In this document: piece after piece, positions 25,205-38,200 of the stretch
Position numbering within the stretch: position 1 is the stretch's first letter
Layout: every line of letters begins with the position of its first letter
NCBI GenBank assembly: GCA_020746105.1
Contig: CM036618.1
Coordinates: forward strand, 125,417,191 to 125,481,190
Source of the DNA: Trogon surrucura
Lineage: Eukaryota; Chordata; Aves; Trogoniformes; Trogonidae
Direction of reading: 5' to 3'
DNA length: 64,000 bases
Translations under genes and position numbers: made by a program
The notes under the pieces: generated by a model
Told to the model about the DNA's origin: nothing
What the model saw: the letters and a program-made list of their open reading frames with translations, nothing else
The model's database searches: none

Positions 25205-25440
25205 AAGGTGTAAAAATAGATTAAAAAAATCCTGTAAGTACATTAATTTGCATATATCAACACTGAATTTAATCTGCCATCAGGTTGATCATTCACCTAA
25301 CTTGTTTATTTTCTGCTGAAGTTTCTTATTACCCTCTCTCGACTTGATTAACCTGAATAGTTTTGTGTCACCTGCAAATTTTATCACCTCAATGCTTATC
25401 CCTTTTTCCAGTTCATTAAAAAATACATTAAACTATGCCA
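25205..25440 (-). mobile_element. Ancient CR1 relic spanning the RT active site
   Basis: On the minus strand the translation reads 'FNVFFNELEKGISIEVIKFA' followed by GDTKLFRLIKS and, after a stop, 'KFSVDICKLMYL'. This aligns in order with the CR1 RT blocks 'LFNIFINDLEKG', 'KFADDTKLFRLIKS' and 'KFNVDKCKVMH'. The active-site FADD reads FAGD and stops interrupt the frame, so it is a fossil. Its blocks precede and slightly overlap those in the relic at 5.3-6.3 kb, so they may be the same old family. Confidence 0.8.
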
Positions 25441-27021
25441 CTCCTGCTGCAGAATAGCATGCACTTGGATGTCAAATTCTGCTATGGTGGAAACTGAGAA
25501 TTCGTTCCTTCCTCTTTTCTATATCTCTTAGTTGGATTGATCCATGACAAAAACTAAATGACATCTTTTTTTTGACTGAAAACTATGGGAACTTTGTTAA
25601 GCATGGAATTTTTATTTTTGTCCCTAGTTTTGTGACTACTTAAGTTTCTATAAATTTTTGAGAGTTTGAAAGGCTAGGCTCAAATGATTAAGCTGTCTAC
25701 CCACATTTTTATGAGACGTTCAATGAGTTATAATAGATAAATTTGTATGTTAATTTTCTGTTGTATACAGAAAATCAGAAAAAACAATTTTTGTTTACCA
25801 GATCAGGTTAACTTAAAAGCAGTATTTGTATTATACTAATTCTAGGTTGTATTCTTTACAGCACTTTGAATGCTTCAATGTGCATCTGTATTTAGAATAT
25901 TTGTCTGAAGGGGTTAACTGAATTCCTTCAGAATATGTAGCTTCCCGTATTTGTCATTTATGTTTGAGAGGACACTCAGCACACTTGAAGCCTCTTTTAG
26001 CCCTGCAAGGTTTCATTTTCAGAAGCGAATAAGCAACCTGCTTCCCCACCTGACATGTAATTGCTCCCTAGGATAGTCTGGCAAGCAAAATCATTACCAG
26101 TATTGAGAGGCTAAGTTTCTTGCTCCTACAAAGAAGGATTTGCAGTTGTTAGTTCAAACATAAAAATTCTCTGTGTTTCTAACTAGCAGATTTCCTCAGT
26201 TTTCTGTCCCTTGAGAGCAAGTTATCAGTTCAATGAAGGCCAAAGAACAGGTCAGACTTCTACGCTGAAAGTAACCACACTGTAAGCAGGTATGTCAGGG
26301 CTACCCGGCTTCCCCTTGAAAGATGAGACTTGGCTCTGCTGGTGTCCTCTGCCTGATGCTGAAAGCCTTCCACTGTCTGAAACAAGAGGACTTCTCTGAA
26401 GTCCATCAATATTTTGGAAGGCGGAAAAGGGAATGAATAACAGAGGAGAGAGGGAATTATTTAACGCACTTGCTGACCTCCCTGAGATATCTTGGGAAAG
26501 TTTGTTGAGTTTGCTAAGGATTTAGTAGAGGGAGACAACAGGAAGCTCTGTAAGTTTCATCGATGCTTCCCTAAAACTGGAAAGTAATCCTGTAAGTTAT
26601 AATAATTAACTTCCCATCTGGATCCTCTGTAATTCCTTTAAAGGAATCTATTATTATTTTCTCAGGAACACAGGTTAGAATATATTATACACAGGATTTA
26701 CATATCTGTCTGGTAATTATATAATCTACATGTAACCTGTGTTAGAGATTTTTTGCCCCACGCATTAGATTTCCAGAGTTTTTTGAACACCTGAGAGCTC
26801 AATATGCAGAATAGAAATATTTTCACATAATTGAGTCCTTTTATAAGCAGGAGTCCTTACAGGAGTCCTGTTGCATACAAGATCCCTCTTAGAAAAATCC
26901 TAGTGAATGTGTGGTTCACATCAGTTGTTTTGGTTCTGAATTCCTTGAAAATTTATGCTGCATTGTGCAAACAGTTTCAAGACACACAAGTTGAATTTTT
27001 TTGGTAATCAGAAGACTTAAG
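25441..27021. other. Non-coding flank, nothing recognised
   Basis: AT-rich sequence without a recognisable exon, RNA gene or repeat. The first few dozen bases may continue the relic to the left but are too worn to call. Confidence 0.5.
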
Positions 27022-27414
27022 CTCATCTCATCAAATGAGGAGAGGCTCAGAGAACTGGGTCTGCAGCCTGGAGAATAGAATGCTGATGGAGGATCCTATC
27101 AATGTGCACAAATACCAGAATCAAGGAATGAAGAATAAGGAACCAGGCTCTCCTCAGTAGTGCCCAGTGACAGGACAAAAGACACCTGACACAAAAAGCA
27201 TTAAATTCAGCCTGAACAGAAGAAAGCTTTTTTACTATGAGGATGGTCAAACTCTAGAAGAGGCTGCCCAGAGGGATTCTGGAGTCTCTCTGTGGAAATA
27301 CTCAAAACTTGACTGCAAATAGTCCTGGACAACCAGCTCCAGATGACTCTGCCTGAGGCCAGCAGGCTGGACTAAATGATGCAAGAGGCCCCTTCCAACG
27401 TAAACAGCTCTGTC
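27022..27414 (+). mobile_element. Worn CR1 3' region
   Basis: The order of landmarks is that of a CR1 3' part: a 'GAGGAGAGGCTCAGAGAACTG' block (ERLRELGL), 'AGTGCCCAGTGACAGGAC', 'CTGAACAGAAGAAAGCTTTT', 'GAGGCTGCCCAGAGGGATT', 'GGAGTCTCTCTGTGGAAATA' and finally 'GGCTGGACTAAATGATGCAA' before 'CCCCTTCCAACG'. The octamer tail is not preserved. It is more divergent than the 2.2 kb copy and less than the 5.3 kb relic. Confidence 0.88.
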
Positions 27415-30400
27415 TAAATGTATACAGAATATTTAATAACTATTATTGACAAGGATTTAATGTTCATTTTAACAACTAATAGATAGTCTAAATACAGAAA
27501 CTAATCAACAAGTCAAACAGAATCCAAAACCACCCAAATGAAACAAGAGATCAGAGTAGTTCAGTCTTTGGTGAAGCCTAGAATTTCCAAACTACTGAAC
27601 TAACTTCTTTTGAAGGCAGTCCTTCAAAACTTTCAAGATGCTTCAATATGTTTACGAAATTTACAGCTAGTGGCTCTTCTTTGTGCATAAATTTAGTCCA
27701 ATTATACAAGTCCATTAAAGAATATAAACTGTCAGAATTTCAAAACTTCATCAAATCTACGCACTTCTCGTGAAGAAGTGAAAAATCTATCCTCTACTGT
27801 TTCAGCCAGAAACAATTCAATTCCTTGTCCCAGGGTACTTAAATCCTCAAGACATGATGTTAAGGGTGAGAATGTGGGAACACTTTAATATAAAATAAAG
27901 CCTTGTTTTTTCCAGTAAACTCATAGAGTGCTAATTAAATTACTAAACCCTTATGCTCTTTTGCAAAGACTACCTTTTTTTTCACAAAACAAATGATAAA
28001 AATGTTTCAACAATAGTACGTAAAACATTTTCGAAGGAATCTTTATCCCATTATCCCACACTAGACATGCTTTATGATATGGGAGTGTTCAGAGTATGAA
28101 GAAGAGACTTCTCACTCTTTCCAAAGCACCATAAGGGACATCTTGAAAACAGAACACAACAGAGACGGGAAATGTTTATGAGTTAGAGGAGCATGTGCTG
28201 TAAGAGCCAAATAAGAGGTATCAGATGTTTCTGGTGATGAAAATCTTTGTGTAAGGTGAGATGGGCTACATTCTATTCCTTTTATTCCAAAGATGAGATG
28301 GATTTGAAAAAACCTACCTGGCTCCTTGATGCAAGGACTCGCCACATGAGATAATCTCCAGCATATTACTATTGGCAAGCAGATCTTTCACCCTTTTTTC
28401 TCCATGCATTACAGAAAATATTAAATCAGTTTGGTGTCCATAAAAACTTTTGATCCTAGGAATAGCCTAGGGTACTATCATTATCTTCAGGAGAACCATT
28501 TGTAGATCTTCAGTAGGTAGCACTAATTTAATTTCTTTGCTAGAGAAAAAGTGGCTGATTTTCTAGATCAATATTTGATTGAATATGTTTGAAATGTCAG
28601 CAGATAAAGGCCCCTTTTTCTGGCCCAAAGAGTTTTTGAACCACAGAGGTATACTGTTCTAGCTCCCCTGGGATCTGACTGCAAGGAGGTCTCAAAGATC
28701 TGTTAGAAACCTTCCTGCTGTTCCTTGTGTTCTTCCAGCATGACTTTCTAAAGGTTGAGATGAGAAGAAAGAAGATCAAGAACCAAAATGTCTTTATATC
28801 CATTTTTTAATCTTTCCTGGTGCTTCTCTTAACTAAAAATAATCGTTTATAACACCAGTTTACAAAAAAACTCCTGTAATAGGATCATGTGAAAGGAAGA
28901 AAAAAAAAAAGTGAGAGCCAGTCCTTCAGATTTGCTTTAAGAAGATGCTCCAACAACTTTTGCAAGCCATTGACATGTGAAGGGCTTTTTCTCTTTCATA
29001 ACACTAATTAAAGCAGAATATCAATGTATCATCATCTTGAAAGTGATCTACTAAGGAGATATGCTCAAGGCTGAAAAACCAGGGCAATGGACATATGTTT
29101 TAGAACTTCAGAAGAAAAGTTGCCCAGTTATGTCAGATAACTACAGAAAAGCATAAAAGTGAAAAGATATTCTTCAACAATAAGAGGGAAAATGGCATGA
29201 TGTGAGACCCCGCGTCAATATATTCCATATAAATTCATGCCAAATACATGCACAGACAGACATCCCCCTCCCTTGGCCCCATACAGAACAGTGCTCATGT
29301 TCATGCTGTTTAAATGGAAAGGTTTCTTTAAATCTTTAGGACCTAGACATACATTTCTCAGAATGAGACAATGAAATATTGTGGATGGAAACTTCTTGTA
29401 AAAATGAGATAAGGAATGCATTTAAAGAGTAAACCATATTGCCTATCTTGACTACATATATAGCTTGATTTTACATGATGAACAGTATATACACTTCCAC
29501 ATAATAAGACCCATTCATCTTAACATTTAAAACTAATTTAAATAAGAGAAAATTGATGATTTGCTTCATAATATTTTAGTTAGAGCTTTGATTTTGGTTT
29601 TAGAAGTATGTTTAACTTGCTAATAATGTATGTGCACACTTTTTCAATATAGAAGCTAGAAAGAAAACTTTATCAAAGATAGTGAAAGCGTGTGGTACCC
29701 TATCAGATCTGATGACAGTGCTTCTTACTCATCTGCTGCAGTGCCTAATATCAATTTTCTGCCATCTTTATAAATATTATATTATTTGCAGGGATCCAAA
29801 GTCCCCTGCTTTAAAAACACCTTTTCAATTAGCCAGTATTTCAGCAGCATAGTATGCTACTTGAATTTATTTCACTGTGAAGTAAAACATATCTCTATAA
29901 GCCAAAAATGTGTAAGATAAACCAGTAGCTGTTTTGTATGTCATTTCAGTGACCCTGGAAAAGACTTTCAATCTTTTCATTTCTTTCAGAAGCAGCAAAA
30001 ATGCACCAATATTTCTGTTAATCTCTTGGGAAATACAGAAAACAAAAAATCACAACCATTCTTGTATATACCACATAATTTGGAATCATGCTCTAGTAAC
30101 TCCAGTGCCTTGTATGTAAATAGAATGTTGGTTGCTCATTACTTCATTTAAAAAAAAAAAATTAGCAGCTTTGCCACTCACTATTTCTGCATCATAGCTA
30201 AATGACTAGATTATATCAAAAACACCTCATCCGGTTGCTGTACCAGGTTCTGCTAACCGAAACCATAAGCCTCCAGCAGCGAAGTCAGATACCCAATAGT
30301 CTCTGCATGGATCAAAGTAAGCCAAACAAAATCTATGTTTTGTACCTGCTTCCAATACGTTTGGGAAGCACTGCTAATGAAAAATGAGGTTGATGTACCT

Positions 30401-31234
30401 ATTGCACACTTCTGGATTATTGTTCACTATCATCAATCTGAAACCTAATGAAACAGAGACCACCTACAGTGGAGGGATATTGTGTCCATCTGACAAACTG
30501 CATCCAATTTACTAACTGATGGGATGGCATAAGCTGCCACTGGTCATATGATTTTCAGCTTCTGATTGGTCATACATTAAGCATTAGTAATGGGGCAGTG
30601 CCATTTCAACTATCATTCTCTGGCAAGAGTAAAAGCATTATACAGTACACTATAATTCTGTGATAATGATAGCAATGCAATATGCTGTATTCTCCCCACT
30701 GTGGACACAAAAATTGTAGGAGACTTGGCTTCTCCAGACTGTCTTTATGGAATTAACAAAGAAATACGCCTGTCATGACATATACTGAACCTTTTCAGTG
30801 CATTTCTGGGTAACTTTATGGGCACATGTGTTAGGTATGTCACACCTAACTCTGCAGGAAGAGATAAAATAGTGCACACATCACAGAGTGGGTATAAACA
30901 ATGGGCAACCTAGGTTCCAACCTGCATAGTACAAAGAGGTTTTTTCCAAAGAAAAATGCTGACTCTCTAAATGGAAGACACTTTTGGTCTTGCACCTGTT
31001 CTGCTCCATATCTTGTTAGGCTGCTTCTACTTCTACTATATGTCATACTAATAGGGAGAAGCAAAACAGGGAGAAATTATGATGGATATTAGTTGATCCT
31101 CTTGTTATTGCTAGATGTGATTATTGCTTTTTCCTGCCTCGGCTCCCTCAGTGTACTCCTAACAGAGTGCAGCTTATTAAAAAGCTCTGCTGTTTAAGTT
31201 TTACTAGCATAATAACCAGTTTTCTCTTTATGGT
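27415..31234. other. Non-coding flank, nothing recognised
   Basis: AT-rich sequence with short A-runs (28899-28910, 30149-30161). Open frames are under 90 codons and show no family motif. Nothing else was identified. Confidence 0.5.
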
Positions 31235-31480
31235 TGTTCTCAAGTCGATTCACTGGCCACCTGTCAGTTTGTGAAATAAATGTTAGGTTTTCCTAATGAC
31301 TATTAAGGTTTTTCATGGTTTTTTTTTCCCCATCGTATCTCTCTGAACTTGTCCAGCGCTGTGTTCATGCTTGTGATTTATGCTTAGCAGGTGTTTGTTT
31401 GCTATGGGTTTCTAAATGCTGGCTTCCTACTGTAAGAAAGGAATGGGAAGGTTGGAATGGGTTTATTGTATTCTGTATAT
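31235..31480 (+). mobile_element. Ancient L2-like LINE relic (RT C-terminal part)
   Basis: Translated in one frame the DNA reads 'SIHWPPV' and, after decayed codons, a stretch ending 'SPSYLSELVQRC' and then 'LAGVCLLWVSK'. The order and spacing match the region after the RT core in L2-type LINEs, usually 'LRSLHWLPV', 'FKALHGLAPSYLSDLL' and 'GLLVVPK'. A 153-codon open frame (31315-31776) covers part of it, but its remainder shows no homology I can recognise, so it is probably chance extension and not a gene. The family could also be a related clade; the call rests on three short blocks. Confidence 0.55.
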
Positions 31481-34400
31481 TGTTCCACAACTATGAAATG
31501 GATTTCCAGCTGACACTCTATGTGCTGCTATGTATTAAGCCACAAAACCCTATCTATATCAGCAATATACCAACTAATGCTAGGGAATTCACAGTTGAGA
31601 CTGAAGCTCCATTATTAATTTGCTATGTTGTGCCTAGGTATTGCTGTACATATTGTTTTGATACTAAGAACTCTGCAACAGGTAAACAAAAGCAGGCGAG
31701 CTCACAATACAACTTCAGTCTTCCCTATGAGATTCTGTGTGGGGGCTGTTTTAACCAGATCTTTTGTATTCCCTGAATTTTCACTTTTGCTATTTAGTTT
31801 TTCAACTTCAAAATCTTTGGTGAGGCTATGTGATCCAGTAAAAATTATCTCTAGAGATCTCTTGTGTAAACAAGTAAAATGGTTACCTAACTTCTTTTAA
31901 AGACATTATTCACATAATAGTATGGATCTACAACACTAAAAGCCACTGCAATTACCTAGATTAGAGCAACCGAATTTTAAAATATCTTGCTTACATGATA
32001 AACTGTAAAAGGTCTTGTAAGTCATCACAGTGTTTTTTTATAAATACTTTTTTGCCCCAAATTCTCACAGACACTGTTCACTTTAGATAGGATAACTACT
32101 GCTGCAAAGCTGTGGATTGTTAAGTGTTACTAACAGCACTGAGATTGTTTTCAATACTGTACCTATACACACAGTGGAATACTGTAAAATTATACATTTC
32201 CTTAGTCTGCAAAAGTTTCTGAGGCTGTTTCTGTCACCTGCTGGATCATTATCAAAAGCCTCCTGAGTCAGCAGAGGAAAAAAACCCTGACTTCAGGCAG
32301 CTTTGAATTTGTCTGCATATTAATATACCTTCCAAAGATGAAGTTTATACATGCATAGCTCCTCTTTTTCCCCAAAGACAGATCGTACTTAGCCTGTGAG
32401 TCATAATTTACTTAAGTCCTCCAGGGGCTCCATTGCATCTTGGTCACCTTTTTGCTCCAAGTTAGGTCTTCTTTGTTCCAGTGCTGCTGGCTGAGCATGA
32501 TTTGGAGCTTCCTTTGATCATTACATTCTTGTCACTCAAGCTATCCAAGTAGTCACTGGCATAATCTGTAGTTGACTCACAGTTTTATAAAGTTTTGACT
32601 ATTTTCTTGGTGACTTAAAATGGCACGAGTCTGCCATGAAGGGAAAAGAAGATATAGCTCAGCTTTCTGGGAAAAATGTGAACCAACCCAATACAAGATA
32701 CTGCAAAAACCTGCAACTGGTTATCGCACTTAGTATTGTGGCCTGGCTTTGATTCACCTTAAAATTATGATCATAGAGGTTTAAATCAGCATTTCACTTG
32801 AAATTAGAGCCTACTATAAAGAATGAAATCTTAACAACAAAATGACTACACTTCATGGTGTTGTAGGACTCCACCCAAAATTAACATTTAAACTAAAATA
32901 AGCTTGTATCTATCCTTTGCAGGAATTTAGTTACTGGTCTTTATTCCTCAGCCATTTCATGTATTTGGGAAGTTGTAATGCATACAATTTTATTTGTTGT
33001 ATAACTTTTCTTCATATCATTGATATACACTAGAGCTAAGATTGGCTGTCATTTGCCAACAAAAGGTTGTTAGTTTTGTTGTTAAGTGTCTGCATGCTGC
33101 TTTGACAATAACTCTTCTGTTTCCTTGTCTCCTCTTTTTAAACTTCATAGCACGTATCAGACAATTTAGAAGATCTTCTGAAGACTGCTACTTATCAATA
33201 TCTGTTAGCTCCATTTTGTAATTCTCATTTGAAGAAGGTTTCATTTGATTTATTTCTTTATTTGGATTTTTACTACTCTGTAATAAGAGTACCCAGTCAA
33301 TGCTCTGGGCTCTACTGACAACCTTTTAAAAATATGCACATAGATAAATAGAATTTCCAGTTGTCACGAGATCCATCAGAGAATCTAGCAACAAAACAGA
33401 TAGAACAAAAATAATTTGTCCCTACAGAGTGACTGATAGCTCCAGTGACCTCACTGGAACAGAAGCTGCATGTCATTACTATAGTACCTTAATGACATCA
33501 CCATTCCTTTCCACCTGTATTCTTATGGGATAGGAAGAAAGAATGGCTTGAAGATGAGAAAACATAATTTTATAAACTGAGGGAAGGCACCTTGTAACAG
33601 TTCTAAAAGGGACACTTCTAATACCTGTAAGACAACCTAACAGAAAGGAATCTGGATATAAAAGAACCTGATTATGTCACTTCAATCATTAGTCTTAATC
33701 TGGCCCATCAATTTCTGTGGATTTTTTCCATAATTTGATTGGTTTAAAAAGAACACAGCCAAGCTTATAACAGGCCTAGTTAGCATTATGAGAATACAAA
33801 CACAAACTGCCTGCTGAACAGAATCACATATACACGTGTGTTTTTGTAAAATTCTGAATTCTGGTATTGTAGCATGGTGGAATCCTATTTTTCTCATAAA
33901 GTCTGCAACAACGCTGTATAGCTCTTGAGAGAGGAACTTTTTTATGTAGTGTTTGAATCACCTTCCTTTTAAAACACTGCTAAGTGTGAAATTAGTGTTG
34001 TTCCTCAAAGTGCATGAGAATAATTGTAAGTAATTGAACACAGTTTGGGGGCTAATTATATAAAAATTGATATTAAAAGAATACTACAGAATTGATTGAG
34101 TTTCACAGTTCATATTTAGTTTTCAAATTACTAGAGTTGAAAGCCTGTGGTATGAAACAATAAAAATCCATTCAAAGCTGCTAAAGCAAATTAAGGTTTA
34201 CTAGTCCTTTGAAAGACAAATGATCCAAGTGAGGTAATGTAGGAAGGACAGTAAAAACATTCTTGACATTTACCATAGATTTAAATTATCAGGTGTTTTA
34301 GAATGCCGTATGTTGAACACATTTAATTTTTCCACTGAATTTCTATTTAAATGGTTGGGGGTTCTCTTTTGGTTGGTCTTTAAAAAGGGCAAAATGCATA

Positions 34401-35221
34401 ATGGCATGGAAGAAATGCCTTCTGGAGGTGTATGAACTCCAGAATTTTGTTGAGGATCCATTCGAGTCAGTACATGCTGAGATATGACAGGAGCATAGCC
34501 TGTCATGACCTTGAACTATGCTTTTGAATGGGAGCAGGAAATTAGTCTGGGGGAGAATTTTTAACCACCACTTGTTCTAATTATGTAGTGTCAGAAATAA
34601 ATGGGATCTTGACAAAAGTAGAGCAAATGAACTTACCACTGTTCCTCATGCTGAGAAGGAATTTTGCAATCCCAGAAGCAGTTGAAGCACTCCCAGATTT
34701 TCTTGGAAGAACTGTAAAAAAAGAAGACAGAGGGGAGAGAAATCATGTACACTGTTGCATGTCATAGGCCCAGAGGGCTTCAAGATCTATTGTACATTTC
34801 TTTGCAACCAGAAATAGCTGGAAATTGCTGAACAATTAAGGAAAAAAAGTCCAATAAACATTGACCTATCCCAAAAAGTTACTGGTTAAGAAACACTTCC
34901 TTTTTAAACTAGTAACATGGAAAGACCACTAACCATGGAACATTCAAAAGACTGGACCAAACCAAATAATTCAGTTTTGATTGTTTTTTTTAATTGAAGC
35001 TTGTAAGTACTGTGAGGAAGATGATACACTTTTCAGATTTGAAAATCTGATGAATCATAAGATTATCATTAAAATCATTGCTTTAAGGAAAAAACTTTTT
35101 CCTCTATTACACTGTTAGTATGGAGAACATAGAATTTGTACTTCCAATGCACTGCTGACAGCCACAATGTCATTGACTTAAGCTGCTCTCAGCAGCTTGG
35201 CCTTTTAAAAAATAGTCATGG
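31481..35221. other. Non-coding flank, nothing recognised
   Basis: AT-rich sequence without convincing exons or repeats. The open frame 31315-31776 extends into it without a recognised domain. Confidence 0.5.
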
Positions 35222-35299
35222 TCCTGCTCTGGCGGGAGGGTTGGACTAGATGATCTTTGAGGTCCCTTCCAACCTCTAACATTCTGTGATTCTGTGATG
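35222..35299 (+). mobile_element. CR1 3' tail fragment
   Basis: This short piece reads 'TCCTGCTCTGGCGGGAGGG', then 'TTGGACTAGATGATCTTTGA', then 'GGTCCCTTCCAACC' and ends in two ATTCTGTG units. It is a heavily 5'-truncated CR1 insertion of about 78 bp. Confidence 0.95.
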
Positions 35300-38200
35300 T
35301 GGAGTCATATCTCTAAAATTCACCGCTTTGGCTGGATACCAGGTATACCATAAGAGCATTCACTGCAAATTCATTTTATGTCCAGCAAAAATTTAATATT
35401 CATAAAACCAAATTACATGTCTGGGCATACACTAAGAGAGCAAATTTTAGATGGTCATGAGGAAACTGAGTTAATTATTTTTTTCATATAAAACCATTCA
35501 AACCCTGATTCTTTCAGCGATAGTTTGTGATACTAGAAATGCAGTAGTTTTGTGAGTTGCATGAAATGTAATAGTGGTAAACACATGCAGAAAAACTAAC
35601 AAACTCCCAATCCTTAGATACTAAAGTACTAAATATGATTCATTACCAAGCAATTAAAATGTTAAGGAGATGAAGCCAAACTGTTCTTTCTACATACGAG
35701 ATGCCCCTGACCAAAGCTATAAGCAGTGGAAGAGGAAACATGTTTAGATATTACCATCAACTGCAAATGCATATGATCAGACAAATTTGTCTACTGAAAT
35801 GGATGTACAAACTACAGTTAATGAATCAGATGAAGTTTTTAATGGATTGGGATGCATTAAATGTGTAATATATCACATTGCTATAGCTCCCAATGCACTT
35901 TCTTAAGTAGATGTGCCACATAAAACCCAATTAACTCTCAGAGACAGAATACAAACTAAACTTTACCAGATGGCTCAATTATTCGGAGTTAATTCAGACA
36001 CTACTGACTGGGTTAATAGTATGGTCACTGTACTCAACTAACAAAAAAGGTTATGAGAACTTTAGAGATAAGAAAGACATGAATAAAGCAATCAACCTAA
36101 AGTAGTTCCCCAGAAGAGTAGGTGAAGAGATCACATCTAGACTTCAAAATGCAAGAGAGCTTTTAGTTTGGGATGTCAGCCAAGGAGCCTGGCAAGTCTA
36201 GCTGTATAAAGAATTTGTTTCTTTAACTCTTTTCAGAAGAGGTTGCAAGAATGAATATGTTTCACTATTCCACCAGCACCTGATTTTTAGGAGTATCTTG
36301 TTGCAAATTTTGAAGGGTATGGACATCATGGAATCAAGTAATTACTGCTGACCTGCTGGGAAGTCAAGAAGATCAACTCCCAAATCAGTATGTTTAATTT
36401 CTATAAAGGAGTGTCCTGGGTTAGACCAAACGGACACGCACGTGTTCAGCCTGAAAGAATTCGGTTACATAGAAGAAAATAGTGACAAAGAGCCAGACTT
36501 GGCCCTGTAAAAATGGATATAAGTGTACGAATGGAATATCCCAGAACAAGAGGGTCTGGCATACATTCATGGGCTTGTTCCCACATTTGAACATATTAAA
36601 ACCGTAACTTCTTATGCTCAAGTACCTCCTTCAAACAATACGTAATGACAGTAGGGTGAATGGCAGGAGACATGATTCCACAGGTACTGGAATGTGTTGA
36701 GATTAAGCAAGGTCTACAATCTCAGTTGTGTGAGGGACTATTTTAATATTCACTGATACACGCTTCTAACCCTATAAAACGTAAAGTATGCTCACACTTC
36801 TAATTCCTGAGAGATCAGGATTATTTAAAAATAAAAAATATCTCATATACAAATGGTTGTTTTCATAAATCCTGCTGTCTTTGATGAAGCCGTATTTTAC
36901 ACTAACACCTCTGTCTTGAAAAATATGTGAATTATTTTACTTTTTCTATCTATTGTTGCCATTTTAAAACATGCTTAACAGAAGTCTGAATATTACGTAC
37001 TGGCAGGAATCTTCACTGCTTTGAATGTTGCTTTCTCTTTAGCTGCCTTAGAAATACCAGTCCAAGGTCAATCTGGAAACAGATTTTCCTGAAAAATAAT
37101 CCTTCCTTACAAACAGCTCACATGTATTACTGAGTAGCACAACTTAACCATAACATTACCAATCTCACCAGAAGACTCTTTCAAGCTTTCAATGGGTTCA
37201 AGGCTATGTAGTTTGAAGAAGGATACTTGAAAGATCAGCCTCAAATCCTAGTCCTTCTATATGACTGCAATTTTAGCAAAGCCTCTCCCTATTTTCTTTG
37301 TGATCTTTCATGATTTAATTAGAAACGTATTTAAAATGCGTGTTTTTCTGGCTTTTTTTTTTTACTGTAGTAATATAACATCTGCATTTTCAGCAGTATG
37401 CTGTTTTATCACATTGCATTATAAAGTGAAAATCTTAGTACTTAGTGGAGTATCTTGTAGAAGCCATGCATTTGGTCTTTTAGTGTCCCTGACTCATCAT
37501 CTTACATTCTTTCATCAACATCTTAATAGGCACTCTTAAAAATGTAATTTGTTGGATAATTCTCTGAACCTGTTTCAGTTTTGTTATTGCTTTAAAAAAG
37601 TTATGTTTCTACATGTTTTCTTTCTGTGATTATTGCACCTGAAACTAATTCCAAGCATCCAAACATACAGACTTAAATCCAGGGCCAGCAGAAACTCAGA
37701 AGCTGATAAAGTTGTGCTAGATAGTGTTGTGCAAGATTCTGATTCCCAGGTAAGAAAATTTCATCAGTGTCAAGAATTTCACTTTTAATTGTAATTGAAA
37801 CATGTTTATTTATTATATATTTAATGGTATGCAGTGGAGTTTAGACACCTGAATTCTGTTCTAACCCTGTGTTCAGTTTCCATGTGCTTTATTGGGTCCA
37901 ACACACACTATCTACAACTAGTCCTTTGTCCAAATGTAATTTAGTCAGTGACTCCAAAAATCAATTACCTGCAGCTATTTTGCAGCAGACTAAATGGGTG
38001 GAACATTTATTCATTTACTTAACATCTTTCTTGTTAAGTTGACAAAAATAAAACCTGCTATGGTAAAATGAGATATTTATCAATTTCAGGGAATTTTGGA
38101 TCAAAGCTTATGTGAGGATAGCACCTACTTAGAAACTTATCTGATCTGGACAGCTCTAAAATATGTATATTAAATGTTCAAGTAAACGTTTTTCTGAATT

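Noticed and set aside
31315-31776. 153-codon open frame on the + strand, one of the longest outside the CR1.
   Set aside because: Its first third coincides with the L2-like RT relic. The remainder has no motif and an unusual Cys/Tyr-rich composition, so it is read as chance and not a gene.
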